Positions 19,931 to 27,957 of a stretch of DNA of 32,099 bases are shown piece after piece. How positions within the stretch are numbered: the first letter of the stretch is position 1; each line of letters opens with the position of its first letter. The notes below the pieces were generated by a model. The model did no database searches and was not told the origin of the DNA. It was given only the letters and a program-made list of their open reading frames with translations. The DNA comes from a virus, in the IMG/VR virus record IMGVR_UViG_3300042341_000555, positions 1-32,099 of that record; one strand, written 5' to 3'. The translations under genes and the position numbers were made by a program.

Positions 19931-20896
19931 ATGAAAGTACTTTTACTTAGCACTACATTAGCTTTGGCTGTAGCATCTACCGCATTTGCAAGAGATAACG
20001 TCCAAGTAACTGGATCGTCAACCGTCTTGCCTTATGCAACAATTGTAGCAGAAGCATTTGGTGAAAACTTTGACTTTCCTTCGCCGGTTGTAGAAGGTGG
20101 TGGTTCAGGCGCTGGTCGCAAAAAGCTTTGCGAAGGTGTTGGTGAAAACACTGTTGATATTGCTAATAGTTCGTCAAAGATGAAAGACGAAGAATGGGCC
20201 AAGTGCGAAGAAGTAGTCGGTAAGGTTACTGAAGTTCGTATTGGTTATGATGGCATTGTATTTGCATCAAACATCGACCAATTGGGCATTAAGGATCTAA
20301 CAGTTCTTCAACTCTATACCGCATTGCATGCTGATAGCGCCGCAAAGCTTTGGAGCGATGTGGATTCTACTCTACCTGCAGTAGAGATTCTCGCTTATAT
20401 CCCAGGGACCAAGCACGGCACTCGTGAAGTGTTTGATGTGAAGGTTATGGAAGAAGGATGTAAGCAAGCACTCGGTGTTGAAAAGCTAGATGATGATCAA
20501 AAGAAGTCATGCGTTAAAGTTCGTACAGACGGCGCATCAGTTGATATCGATGGGGACTATACTGAAACCCTTGCTCGCCTCGATGCGAATAAAACAGCAC
20601 TTGGTGTATTTGGTCTTAGCTTCTATCAGAACAACACGAATAAACTAGAAGTCACTACTGTAAGCGGTGTATTCCCGAGCGTAGAGACGATTGCAAGTGG
20701 TGATTATCCAATCAGTCGTCCACTTTACTTCTATGTGAAGAACGCACATATCAGCGTAATTCCAGGACTTAAAGAGTACGTTGAATTCTTCGTGAGTGAT
20801 GATATGGCAGGTCCAGAAGGTGCACTGGCACAATATGGATTAGTTCCAGATCCTGAGCTTGCAGCAACTCAAGAGATGGTTTCTGGTATCGAATAA
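19931..20896 (+). CDS. pstS: PstS-type periplasmic phosphate-binding protein
   Basis: 321 residues. The signal peptide (MKVLLLSTTLALAVASTAFA) is followed by VQVTGSSTVLPYATIVAEAF, the PstS phosphate loop (T-G-S-S-T-V), then EGGGSGAGRKKLCEG and DIANSSSKMK, all PstS hallmarks. GTKHGTREVF and RPLYFYVK match the second lobe. The protein binds phosphate in the periplasm for the host Pst transporter and would aid uptake during infection, as proposed for cyanophage pstS. It has its own promoter, shielded from upstream genes by a terminator. GTGGAG precedes the start. Confidence 0.92.
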   Translation: MKVLLLSTTLALAVASTAFARDNVQVTGSSTVLPYATIVAEAFGENFDFPSPVVEGGGSGAGRKKLCEGVGENTVDIANSSSKMKDEEWAKCEEVVGKVTEVRIGYDGIVFASNIDQLGIKDLTVLQLYTALHADSAAKLWSDVDSTLPAVEILAYIPGTKHGTREVFDVKVMEEGCKQALGVEKLDDDQKKSCVKVRTDGASVDIDGDYTETLARLDANKTALGVFGLSFYQNNTNKLEVTTVSGVFPSVETIASGDYPISRPLYFYVKNAHISVIPGLKEYVEFFVSDDMAGPEGALAQYGLVPDPELAATQEMVSGIE

Positions 20897-20899
20897 ATA
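20892..20899 (+). promoter_or_regulatory. Possible late promoter AATAAATA
   Basis: A one-mismatch late element overlapping the pstS stop, 25 bp before the next gene's ATG at 20924. Confidence 0.45.
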
Positions 20900-20923
20900 T
20901 CAAAAACTCTTCTTGAGGTAATA

Positions 20924-21559
20924 ATGGAAGACTTCCAGGCTTGGCAAAAATATCCTCATCTTAGACTTTGGTTTAATAAACTATATTTGGCTGAATTGTT
21001 AGGATATGACTGCGGGCCTGGAGGTGTTCCTCCAAAGGCTTCTGGTTATTACTGTGTAAGACCCATATATAACCTTGACGGCATGGGTGTAGGTGCTAGA
21101 AAGCAATGGATTGAAGCTGAAGACCGTACAAGTGTAGAACCTGGATACTTCTGGTGTGAATGGTTTGATGGTGATCAGTATTCCATCACATATGATTCAG
21201 AAGATTTATATGGATACTTACAAAAATCGTGCTTTAAGGCTGAACGTAACGTAGATCAGCTATTCAGGTTCAAGTGCTGGACCCGCTCCGACAAACAAAT
21301 CCCAATGTCGTTACGTATTGAGGACGAACTTATGTTCTCAGGTGCCAATATCGTCAACATTGAGATGATAGGTGATAAGGTAATTGAGCTTCATTTCCGC
21401 GATACACCGGATCCAGACTATGATGAACTCATTCCAGTTTGGAGCGATGATCAACAAATAGTTGACATTTATACGAAAATAGGTTATACTTATATAGAAG
21501 CCCCCGACAATTCAAACGGATATCTCCCAGTTTATCGCATGGGCTTTATGGTAAAATAG
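20924..21559 (+). CDS. Conserved marine T4-like phage protein, unknown
   Basis: 211 residues with a conserved front block WFNKLYLAELLGYDCGPGG, then YYCVRPIYNLDGMGVGARK, and later EPGYFWCEWFDG. The pattern recurs in marine T4-like phages as a hypothetical protein, by my memory. The Gly-rich GMGVGAR stretch could be a nucleotide- or sugar-binding loop, but there is no firm assignment. GAGGT precedes the start. An early promoter for the gp33 block lies near its end. Confidence 0.75.
   Translation: MEDFQAWQKYPHLRLWFNKLYLAELLGYDCGPGGVPPKASGYYCVRPIYNLDGMGVGARKQWIEAEDRTSVEPGYFWCEWFDGDQYSITYDSEDLYGYLQKSCFKAERNVDQLFRFKCWTRSDKQIPMSLRIEDELMFSGANIVNIEMIGDKVIELHFRDTPDPDYDELIPVWSDDQQIVDIYTKIGYTYIEAPDNSNGYLPVYRMGFMVK
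21462..21490 (+). promoter_or_regulatory. Early promoter for the gp33-gp59-gp32 block
   Basis: TTGACA at 21462-21467, a 17-bp spacer and TATACT at 21485-21490, inside the end of the upstream gene and 78 bp before the next start. It is one of the best consensus matches in the window. Confidence 0.82.
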
Positions 21560-21567
21560 GAGAACAC

Positions 21568-21774
21568 ATGCTTATTTCAACTTTTTTTAAAGAAAATGCT
21601 CATTCAGCTCGAGCCGAAGTAATGAAAAATACCGCCGGTGATTACTACTACATTGACTACTACGATCAAGGCGGAAACAAGTTTTACACCGAGACCTTTC
21701 CTGGAAAGTCTATTCACTACGTTGAAGACGCTGCAGAAAACTGGTCTATCAACACAAAGGTGTTACACGGATAA
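21568..21774 (+). CDS. Unknown small protein ahead of gp33 (68 aa)
   Basis: ATG 21568 follows AGGAGA. The chain is beta-rich and aromatic (ARAEVMKNTAGDYYYIDYY, then NKFYTETFPGKSIHYVEDAAENW). Its stop overlaps the gp33 start (TAATG). This pattern, with GKSIHYVEDAAENW, is common in T4-like marine phages before gp33; function unknown. Confidence 0.75.
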   Translation: MLISTFFKENAHSARAEVMKNTAGDYYYIDYYDQGGNKFYTETFPGKSIHYVEDAAENWSINTKVLHG

Positions 21775-21998
21775 TGCAAATAGAACTGACAGCGGAAAGT
21801 ATTCTCCGTGAAGTCAGCAAATACGTGAACGAAGATGTTTCATACATCGATGCGCTTGTTCATTATGCTGAAGTTCACGGAGTAGAAATTGAAGTAATTG
21901 GTGACATCGTACGCCGAAGCCAGATTATTAAAGCTCGTGTACATGAAGACGCCGAAAAACTTAACTTAGTAGAAAGAACACAGAGGTTACCAATCTAA
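21774..21998 (+). CDS. 33: gp33-like late-transcription coactivator
   Basis: 74 residues, shorter than T4 gp33 (~112). The body YIDALVHYAEVHGVEIEVIGD and the C-terminal EDAEKLNLVERTQRLPI match the short gp33 of marine T4-like phages. gp33 bridges host RNA polymerase and the sliding clamp so that the late sigma factor gp55 can use TATAAATA promoters. Its place directly before gp59 and gp32 is the T4-like neighbourhood and strengthens the call. TAATG overlaps join it to both neighbours. Confidence 0.82.
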   Translation: MQIELTAESILREVSKYVNEDVSYIDALVHYAEVHGVEIEVIGDIVRRSQIIKARVHEDAEKLNLVERTQRLPI

Positions 21999-22606
21999 TG
22001 TCTGTATATTCAACGCGAGATGCTTTTGAGATTTATCTGTATTATCTCGCGCTGAAGAGGCACTTCACCACTGATTACGATTACTTTAAGTACAATGGTA
22101 AGGTGAAGGCCTCTCAACAATCTTTCGAGAACCGTAGAGATAAGTTTCAATTCTACAAACTCTCGAAACGCAAGGATGCAAAAGAATTCATCCTTGCTAA
22201 TATGATCTTTGATCCTACGCTTTGGATCGGAGACCTTCTCGATAATGAGAAGGCAGAAGAGGTCTACGTCGAGTGGTCGCGTAAACAGGAAAGCCTGTCC
22301 TACGTGTTCAAGAACGACCTCTCAGAGTTGAACGAAGACTTCAACTCGAATATACTTGTGAAAGATGGACAACATCCACGTCTTCTCCAACTCTATAATA
22401 TGCGTCGAGTTAACTTAGAAACCCTTGTTATCATCGACGACCTTGTGAATAATTTTTCTTACTGGGAGAAGAAAATTGCGGATCCAATCATCTTTCCGAG
22501 TATAAATAGATTTGTCGCAAAGGTAAGACCATTCATCAGCTACGATAAGAAGAAGATGAAGGCCATACTCGTCGACAAATTCGCACAATCGCAACAAGCC
22601 GCTTAA
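21998..22606 (+). CDS. 59: gp59-like helicase loader
   Basis: 202 residues (T4 gp59 is 217). The N-terminus MSVYSTRDAFEIYLYYLALK and blocks FENRRDKFQFYKLSKRKDAKEF, WIGDLL and HPRLLQLYNMRRVNLETLVI fit gp59, an all-helical protein that loads the gp41 helicase on gp32-coated forks. The start overlaps the gp33 stop (TAATG). A perfect TATAAATA lies inside at 22501-22508 and could give late gp32 transcripts. Confidence 0.85.
   Translation: MSVYSTRDAFEIYLYYLALKRHFTTDYDYFKYNGKVKASQQSFENRRDKFQFYKLSKRKDAKEFILANMIFDPTLWIGDLLDNEKAEEVYVEWSRKQESLSYVFKNDLSELNEDFNSNILVKDGQHPRLLQLYNMRRVNLETLVIIDDLVNNFSYWEKKIADPIIFPSINRFVAKVRPFISYDKKKMKAILVDKFAQSQQAA
22501..22508 (+). promoter_or_regulatory. Possible late promoter TATAAATA upstream of gp32
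   Basis: A perfect late element inside gp59, 129 bp before the gp32 start. Confidence 0.45.
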
Positions 22607-22636
22607 AATCGCTTATAATCGCAAAGGATACTAAAT

Positions 22637-23578
22637 ATGTCTAGCTCATTCGCAGCTCTCAAAAAAGCCCGTTCGTCTTCGTTCGACAAACTGAACCAGC
22701 AACTTCAAAAGACGGCAGGCGGCCAATCCAACAACAACGATGACAAATACTGGAAGCCCGATGTCGATAAGGCCGGGAATGGATACGCTGTTATCCGCTT
22801 CTTGCCTGCCCCAGAAGGTGAAGATGTTCCATTTGTCAAGATGCATGACCATGGTTTCCAAGGTCCTGGTGGTTGGTATATTGAGAACTCTTTGACCACA
22901 CTTGGTCAAGATGATCCGGTCTCTGAACATAATTCCAAGCTTTGGAACTCTGGTAATGAGGCTGACAAAGAAATCGCGCGCAAGCAAAAGCGTCGCACTA
23001 ACTTTCATGCCAACATCTATATTGTAAAGGATGCTGCTAACCCTGCAAATGAGGGTAAGGTATTCCTTTACAAGTTTGGTAAGAAAATTATGGAGAAGCT
23101 TCAGGAAGCAATGAACCCACAGTACGAAGGTGAGACTCCGGTTAACCCATTCGACATGTGGGAGGGTGCTGACTTCAAACTGAAGATTCGTAACTACGAA
23201 GGCTACCGTAACTATGATCGCTCTGAGTTCAGTGAAGCCGGTCCCATGACAAACTCACGTGGTGAGTCATTTACCGACGAACAACTTGAAGAGATCTGGA
23301 AGCAACAGCATTCTCTGAAAGAGATCGTCGATCCTAAAAACTTCAAGACCTACGCTGAACTGAAGACTAAACTCTATAAGGTTCTCGGCCTTGATGGCAG
23401 CTCACACGCACCCATGAAATCGGCTGCCGAGGACGACGCGGAGATGGACTTCACTCCAAAGTTTAAAGAGCGTTCCGCTCCTAAGCAGGAGGAAACTCCA
23501 TCTCCGTCATTCACTCCATCGTTGGATGAAGACGACGATACTCTCGACTTCTTCAAGAGTCTAGCGGCTGGAGACTGA
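22637..23578 (+). CDS. 32: gp32-like single-stranded DNA-binding protein
   Basis: 313 residues (T4 gp32 is 301). The N-terminal Ser/Lys/Arg segment (FAALKKARSSSFDKLNQQL) is the cooperativity region. The OB-fold core holds KYWKPDVDKAGNGYAVIRFLP, GWYIENSLTTLGQDDPVSEHN, KRRTNFHANIYIV and FKLKIRNYEGYRNYDRSEF. The acidic tail DEDDDTLDFFKSLAAGD recruits partner proteins. No cysteine is present, so the T4-type zinc site is missing. AAGGA lies 8 bp upstream. A hairpin follows the gene. Confidence 0.93.
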   Translation: MSSSFAALKKARSSSFDKLNQQLQKTAGGQSNNNDDKYWKPDVDKAGNGYAVIRFLPAPEGEDVPFVKMHDHGFQGPGGWYIENSLTTLGQDDPVSEHNSKLWNSGNEADKEIARKQKRRTNFHANIYIVKDAANPANEGKVFLYKFGKKIMEKLQEAMNPQYEGETPVNPFDMWEGADFKLKIRNYEGYRNYDRSEFSEAGPMTNSRGESFTDEQLEEIWKQQHSLKEIVDPKNFKTYAELKTKLYKVLGLDGSSHAPMKSAAEDDAEMDFTPKFKERSAPKQEETPSPSFTPSLDEDDDTLDFFKSLAAGD

Positions 23579-23586
23579 GTCTAAAG

Positions 23587-23610
23587 GAAGGAGCCTTCGG
23601 GCTCCTTCTT
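23587..23610 (+). terminator. Hairpin terminator after gp32
   Basis: GAAGGAGCC (23587-23595) pairs with GGCTCCTTC (23600-23608) around a TTCG tetraloop, followed by TT. The T-tract is short, so termination may be partial and the stem may also stabilise gp32 mRNA. Confidence 0.7.
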
Positions 23611-23624
23611 CATAGGAGGATAAT

Positions 23625-24047
23625 ATGGGATATAAAAGAACTTCAAAGAAGACTGGCGCAAATTCGCGGCGGTCTCAGACTATTAATAATACCAATGGTT
23701 CGATAACAAATTCGAATTCAACCGGCAGTAAACAGTTTAGAACCACTTACAGCAATAACTCAAAGACCGGAAACAAGATTACACAAACTTGGAGAGATGG
23801 CGCTGGTTTTACACATAGAAAAACTGTCTATTCAACAGCTGGTGCTGAACAAGAAAGAAAAAGACAACAAAAACAAAGCGCTAAATTCTGGGCAAATTTG
23901 TTCGGTGCGAATAAGAAAAGACGTGTAACGAAACGCAAGCCGAGTGCGACCTCAAAACAACAGTCGGCTCAAGCATCAGGTTCGCCAATAGTTGGTTGGA
24001 TTATTATTGGTGTGATTTGCTGGGGTCTTTATCAGCTAATTTACTGA
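23625..24047 (+). CDS. Basic protein with C-terminal membrane anchor
   Basis: 140 residues. A Ser/Asn/Thr-rich, basic N-terminal half (MGYKRTSKKTGANSRRSQTI) leads to an RKRQQKQSAKFW segment and one C-terminal transmembrane stretch GWIIIGVICWGLYQLIY. AGGAGG precedes the ATG. It ends tail-to-tail with the tape-measure gene, overlapping it by 7 bp, with no terminator between. Role unknown. Confidence 0.65.
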   Translation: MGYKRTSKKTGANSRRSQTINNTNGSITNSNSTGSKQFRTTYSNNSKTGNKITQTWRDGAGFTHRKTVYSTAGAEQERKRQQKQSAKFWANLFGANKKRRVTKRKPSATSKQQSAQASGSPIVGWIIIGVICWGLYQLIY

Positions 24048-25732
24048 ACACCGTTTAATTGAAACTGATTATACGAAGACAAAGCGCTTGATGCATTCGT
24101 CGTTGTAACAATAGTAGTATTTGTAACGTTATTCGTTGGGCCTACTGTAGTTCTATTATCCATCACAGTTGGAGCTACTGTTGTTCCAGCTGCACCGAGT
24201 CTAGCAGCATCTTCTTGTACACGTTGAGCTGCTAATTGAGCGCGTTGGTCTCTTGCTTCGAGCTGAACTTGTGCTACTCTATTCGCGCCATCATTTTGTC
24301 TCGATTGAACTGCTGCTCGAGCACCTGCAACAGCATCATCACTTACAAGATAGTCTCCAACATCGCTGTTGTTTAGATATTCTAGAGCACTCAAGTATAT
24401 TCTATCTGGTATAGATGCAACCCAATTCGAAAAGTTAATGAATCCAATCTTAAACTTTTCCATCGTGTCGATCCAAAAATCTTCAAATGCATCAACAAGC
24501 TTACCAGGAATTGCAGAAATCCAGTCAACAACAGAATAGAATAACTCAGTAATACTAAAACTGTCGAGCCAATCTGAAGCATTCTCGAATCCAAATAAAT
24601 CTGCAGCCCATGATACTAAGTCTTTTACTAAGTCAAGAGGCTTTGTTACGAGAGTAGTGAATGCCTCGGTGAAGTATGTCCCGATACCACCCATGATATC
24701 GCCGGTAGCAAATTCGGAATAGATGTTATCAAATGATCCAACGAGTGAACTTATAATTCCACGGCCCAGATCGAATATACCGCTGACGAACTGCGAGAAC
24801 AATTCACTAAAACTAAATGAGTCTAGAGTTTCTGCTGCGTTCTCGAATCCAAGCTTACCTAATGCCCAAGAAGCTAGATCTTTTAAAAGATCAAGCGGGC
24901 CAAAGATAAGAGAGTTGAAGAATCCGGTGATCGCACCTTCAAGCGCGCCAACGATTCCTCCTTCTGTGTACCCCGCGATAATACCTTTAACAGTATCAAT
25001 GGCTGTCATAACAATCGTTAGTGGTAAGAAGAGTTTTCCAACTACACCGCTTACTTTTGTGATCGTAGAGCCAAACGATTTAAAGTAAGCGAACATATCG
25101 GTCACCTTTGTAGTCACGCCAAAAACACTATTTGCTAAGGTTGCAACTGTCTTTGCTGCTTGAGTAAACGGAGCAGCTAATTTTAAAAAGAAATCTTTGA
25201 ACTGATTGAGCGGACTCAGCGCCCCGAACACTGCAGTTTTTGCTGAGGTAATTACATTCTTACCCATATCAGCAAAGCCTGTTAGAGCTTTTGTAATTGA
25301 TGAACTCACACTCTGCAACGCGTCAAGAATTTTTGCTGGAGTGAAAAACTTAATAGCGTCTATCCATCCTTTGAATACACCAATTGTTCCACCGATGGCT
25401 GCAGCAGCAAGAGTTGAGAGCAATCCTAACTTCATTAATGGTCCATCACCATCTCCACTAGGAGCGCCCCCACCGCCACCAGAATCATCACCACCATCGC
25501 CTTCATCTGCAGGTGGTCCGCCATATTGGTTTGATCGAGCAGCGTCCTGTAGGAAGTCTGTTATAGCAGAATTGTTAGTGCTGATAAGGTCTAATTGAGC
25601 ATCCATTCTATCACGAACATCACGAGAGACTTCAATCAAAGCTTTGATTGAATTTGTTCCGGTGTTACGCGTAAGCTGGCCTTCAAGCTTAATACGTTCG
25701 ATTAAGTCTGATACGGTATTCTCGGCGACCAT
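24041..25732 (-). CDS. 29: Tape measure / baseplate hub protein (gp29-like)
   Basis: 563 residues (T4 gp29 is 590). The N-terminus is a charged coiled segment, then a Gly/Asp linker (GDGGDDSGGGGG), then a long region of hydrophobic and amphipathic helices with a duplicated unit: PLDLLKDLASWALGKLGFENA and PLDLVKDLVSWAADLFGFENA. The C-terminal end is Thr/Asn rich. Tape measures set tail length and pass into the host. Its ATG overlaps the gp51 stop (TAATG), giving the chaperone-tape measure order of long-tailed phages. The gp29 name rests on position and type, not on direct similarity. Confidence 0.72.
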   Translation of the reverse strand: MVAENTVSDLIERIKLEGQLTRNTGTNSIKALIEVSRDVRDRMDAQLDLISTNNSAITDFLQDAARSNQYGGPPADEGDGGDDSGGGGGAPSGDGDGPLMKLGLLSTLAAAAIGGTIGVFKGWIDAIKFFTPAKILDALQSVSSSITKALTGFADMGKNVITSAKTAVFGALSPLNQFKDFFLKLAAPFTQAAKTVATLANSVFGVTTKVTDMFAYFKSFGSTITKVSGVVGKLFLPLTIVMTAIDTVKGIIAGYTEGGIVGALEGAITGFFNSLIFGPLDLLKDLASWALGKLGFENAAETLDSFSFSELFSQFVSGIFDLGRGIISSLVGSFDNIYSEFATGDIMGGIGTYFTEAFTTLVTKPLDLVKDLVSWAADLFGFENASDWLDSFSITELFYSVVDWISAIPGKLVDAFEDFWIDTMEKFKIGFINFSNWVASIPDRIYLSALEYLNNSDVGDYLVSDDAVAGARAAVQSRQNDGANRVAQVQLEARDQRAQLAAQRVQEDAARLGAAGTTVAPTVMDNRTTVGPTNNVTNTTIVTTTNASSALSSYNQFQLNGVQ

Positions 25733-25734
25733 TA

Positions 25735-25899
25735 GCTTTCCTTTTTAGATTCGATGAAGCGAATTAGCATATCATAGTAAATGTCTCGTTCAAATGGTAT
25801 TAAGTTTTCAATTTCACTTATTTGGTATTTATGGTGTTGAGCCAATCCAAACACTACTTGATAGTAGATTTGTAGATTGGTATGACTCAACGTTAGGTA
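25735..25899 (-). CDS. 51: gp51-like hub assembly protein, made by -1 frameshift from gp26
   Basis: A start-less reading frame of 55 codons in the -1 frame after gp26 (stop TAA at 25732-25734). It reads YLTLSHTNLQIYYQVVFGL, AQHHKYQIS, EIENLIPFERDIYYDML and ends IESKKES. The block A-x-H-K-Y-x-I-S-E-x-E-x-x-x-P-F-E-R matches the short gp51 of marine T4-like phages. No ATG is present until seven to eight codons before the end, and upstream the frame closes at 25933-25935. A slippery T TTT TTT at 25899-25905 gives the route, predicting a 286-residue gp26-gp51 product. Confidence 0.78.
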
Positions 25900-26591
25900 A
25901 AAAAAGTTTCTACACCTTGGGCAACAAATGTTTTAGTTTTTCCAGTTTTATCGGTGTAGGTTGTTTCGTATTTCATAACAGGAATTGTGTCGAAGAATTT
26001 TTTGATTTGTGCGACAATAATAGAGCTAAGAGATTCAATAAAATCTTCAACTTCTGCTTCATTAAAGTCAGCCAACTTATATGACTGGTCGCCATCAGAA
26101 ATAGAGTTGATGCATTCCTTCATAATACTGTTTAACGAATCACTCTCGCTTTGACCGTCTTTGAGACTCTCTAAATACGAAATAGATGGGTAACGCATTT
26201 CAATCATAATATCATCGTTTACTTTAATGATTTTATTATGATCTGGAAACTTAACGATCTGGATGTCGTCGATGTTAATAGTAAGATCTACTTTTTCTTC
26301 AGTATCTGGATCTTTAATACTAAACGAAATCTCGTTATTCACCGACTTAGCTCGAATATTCAGTAAGATATACTCTAAATCGAATATAGCCAATTTTTCA
26401 ACGTCAGTACCTTGTAAGCAATTTGTTAAGATTTGTTTAATCGCGAGGAAGATCTGTTTAGGATCTTTCGACTCTTGTGCAATAAGTAAGATCTTTTCTT
26501 CTTTTACTGTGAACGGGCGATATTTAACTTTCTTTCCAGTTGATGGAACTTCAAGTTCAAAAAGCGGTAAATCAATCTTGGGTAAACCCAT
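25893..26591 (-). CDS. 26: gp26-like baseplate hub / tail assembly protein
   Basis: 232 residues (T4 gp26 is 208). It begins MGLPKIDLPLFELEVPSTG, then KVKYRPFTVKEEKILLIAQE, LTNCL and FDLEYILLNIRAKS, the signature of the T4 baseplate family (PF12322). In T4 gp26 and gp51 are needed for hub assembly but are not clear parts of the final hub. The gene ends GVETFFT at a run of seven T, from which a -1 slip enters gp51. Its start has GGAGTTACACT upstream. Confidence 0.85.
   Translation of the reverse strand: MGLPKIDLPLFELEVPSTGKKVKYRPFTVKEEKILLIAQESKDPKQIFLAIKQILTNCLQGTDVEKLAIFDLEYILLNIRAKSVNNEISFSIKDPDTEEKVDLTINIDDIQIVKFPDHNKIIKVNDDIMIEMRYPSISYLESLKDGQSESDSLNSIMKECINSISDGDQSYKLADFNEAEVEDFIESLSSIIVAQIKKFFDTIPVMKYETTYTDKTGKTKTFVAQGVETFFT
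25899..25905 (-). other. Slippery heptamer T TTT TTT for -1 frameshifting
   Basis: On the minus strand codons read ACT TTT TTT ACC TAA. The heptamer T TTT TTT in frame fits X XXY YYZ. Six bases further on lies the gp26 stop; the -1 frame stays open for 55 codons. Confidence 0.75.
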
Positions 26592-26603
26592 AGTGTAACT
26601 CCA

Positions 26604-27356
26604 TTATAATGCACCGAGGATGGTGTTGATGTTTGTGTACGAAAGAATAATATCTTGAATATTTTGTGGGCGCTGTATCTGGTTAATCGCTTGACCGATT
26701 CCATTAATTGCGCTGATGTATGAAATCAATCCATTTTGACGGTCGAGGTCTGGCGCAATAGATGCGTATTCGACAGTCTCAAGTGTAATCGAGTCATATT
26801 CAAAGTTTACCGGTAGCGACATAACTTCAGCTTGATTTTCCCATGACATGTCGACAGTACCAATTGATACCGGATAAGCTTTATCAAACGTATACTTATA
26901 AACTTTTTGTACGTCGTTTGCCGAGAATACATACAGTTCAATTCGTGCAGCATAGTTATCGCGATACTCAAATTCATTTGGCAGTTTACGATATACGTCT
27001 TCTGCAGCAACTGTACCAGTGTTAAAGTTGAAGATAGACTGCATCCACTTATGGAAGTACTTCATAACACCGAATTCAGCATCGACCATAAAAATCAGCG
27101 GTAATGAAGAAGTATTGAAGTCCATTGGTCTCTTGAACTCTTTGCCATAACCGTGTTGTCTAAACGATACTGTCGTTAGATCAAATGATGGAATCTGAGC
27201 AGACTTACAAAAGAACGTAAGTTCATTTGAAGTGATGGTAGACCCAACAGTATTACTCAAAGTAGTTGGGATAGTAATAGCACAATAGAACAGGTTGTTT
27301 TTCGCCAACCCTCTGTTGCCAACATGTGCTTTAAAATCGTTGATATTGAATACCAT
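26604..27356 (-). CDS. 54: gp54-like baseplate tail-tube initiator
   Basis: 250 residues. The start MVFNINDFKAHVGNRGLAKN, then LFYCAITIP, ELTFFCKSAQIPSFDLTTVS and GYGKEFKRPMDF, matches the tail-tube-like proteins of T4-type phages; similar chains are named gp54 in marine relatives. PLIFMVDAEFGVMKYFHKWM and YKYTFDKAYPVSIGTVDMSW fit the same beta fold. gp54 starts tail-tube growth on the baseplate. gp19 tail tube itself is the alternative; position in the hub operon favours gp54. Confidence 0.75.
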   Translation of the reverse strand: MVFNINDFKAHVGNRGLAKNNLFYCAITIPTTLSNTVGSTITSNELTFFCKSAQIPSFDLTTVSFRQHGYGKEFKRPMDFNTSSLPLIFMVDAEFGVMKYFHKWMQSIFNFNTGTVAAEDVYRKLPNEFEYRDNYAARIELYVFSANDVQKVYKYTFDKAYPVSIGTVDMSWENQAEVMSLPVNFEYDSITLETVEYASIAPDLDRQNGLISYISAINGIGQAINQIQRPQNIQDIILSYTNINTILGAL

Positions 27357-27365
27357 CTCGTGGCC

Positions 27366-27956
27366 TTATACTATGAGTTTCTTTGAGTCTTGCCAGACTT
27401 TTTGCTTTGTCGCGCCTTGGAATCTTTCCGTTGGAAGGAAAAGCGCGATGTCCCACTCCGATGGATAAACATACAAGAATCGGCTGCGCAATTGTTCTGT
27501 TAAGTAGTGCTTTACACAAGGCGCAAAGTATTTGAACTTTGACGAACTGCTTAGGATGTTGTAGTTCAACTTTAATTTAGTTGTTTCATCGAACTTATCG
27601 TTGTTTGCAACGTCGTAAAGGGCATCCATAAGCTTAGCACGATAGGCATACGGAAGATAGTGTAGGTTAAGTCCCATGAATCCACCCGGCACTTTACGGT
27701 ACGGGAATACTAATGGGAACCTATCGTAATAAGGAAGAGTCGCCTTATGCTTCGGATCGTAGTAATACATGTACATTTGACCAACTAAAGGCTTTACAGT
27801 GAGTCTTTCAGCATCACCTTTCATGAGGGTCTTTTCATCGATGCGTCTATAACTCTGAGCGGTGTCTCGATACCACTGACGTGCAGCCTCGGTTCGTGCA
27901 GGCATTTGGCCAGCTCGAATACCCTTTGTTAAGACTGTATCAAATAGAATCGCCAT
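27366..27956 (-). CDS. Conserved T4-like virion assembly protein (possibly gp2-like)
   Basis: 196 residues. The central block MYMYYYDPKHKATLPYYDRF, then PLVFP and GGFMGLNLHYLPYAYRAKLMDAL is strongly conserved in marine T4-like phages. I recall it beside gp4, sometimes labelled DNA end protector (gp2), but I cannot confirm that name. It is not gp53, which is found on the + strand at 29351. It is one base from gp4, so they are co-translated; a late role in head completion or tail joining is inferred. Confidence 0.7.
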   Translation of the reverse strand: MAILFDTVLTKGIRAGQMPARTEAARQWYRDTAQSYRRIDEKTLMKGDAERLTVKPLVGQMYMYYYDPKHKATLPYYDRFPLVFPYRKVPGGFMGLNLHYLPYAYRAKLMDALYDVANNDKFDETTKLKLNYNILSSSSKFKYFAPCVKHYLTEQLRSRFLYVYPSEWDIALFLPTERFQGATKQKVWQDSKKLIV

Positions 27957-27957
27957 G

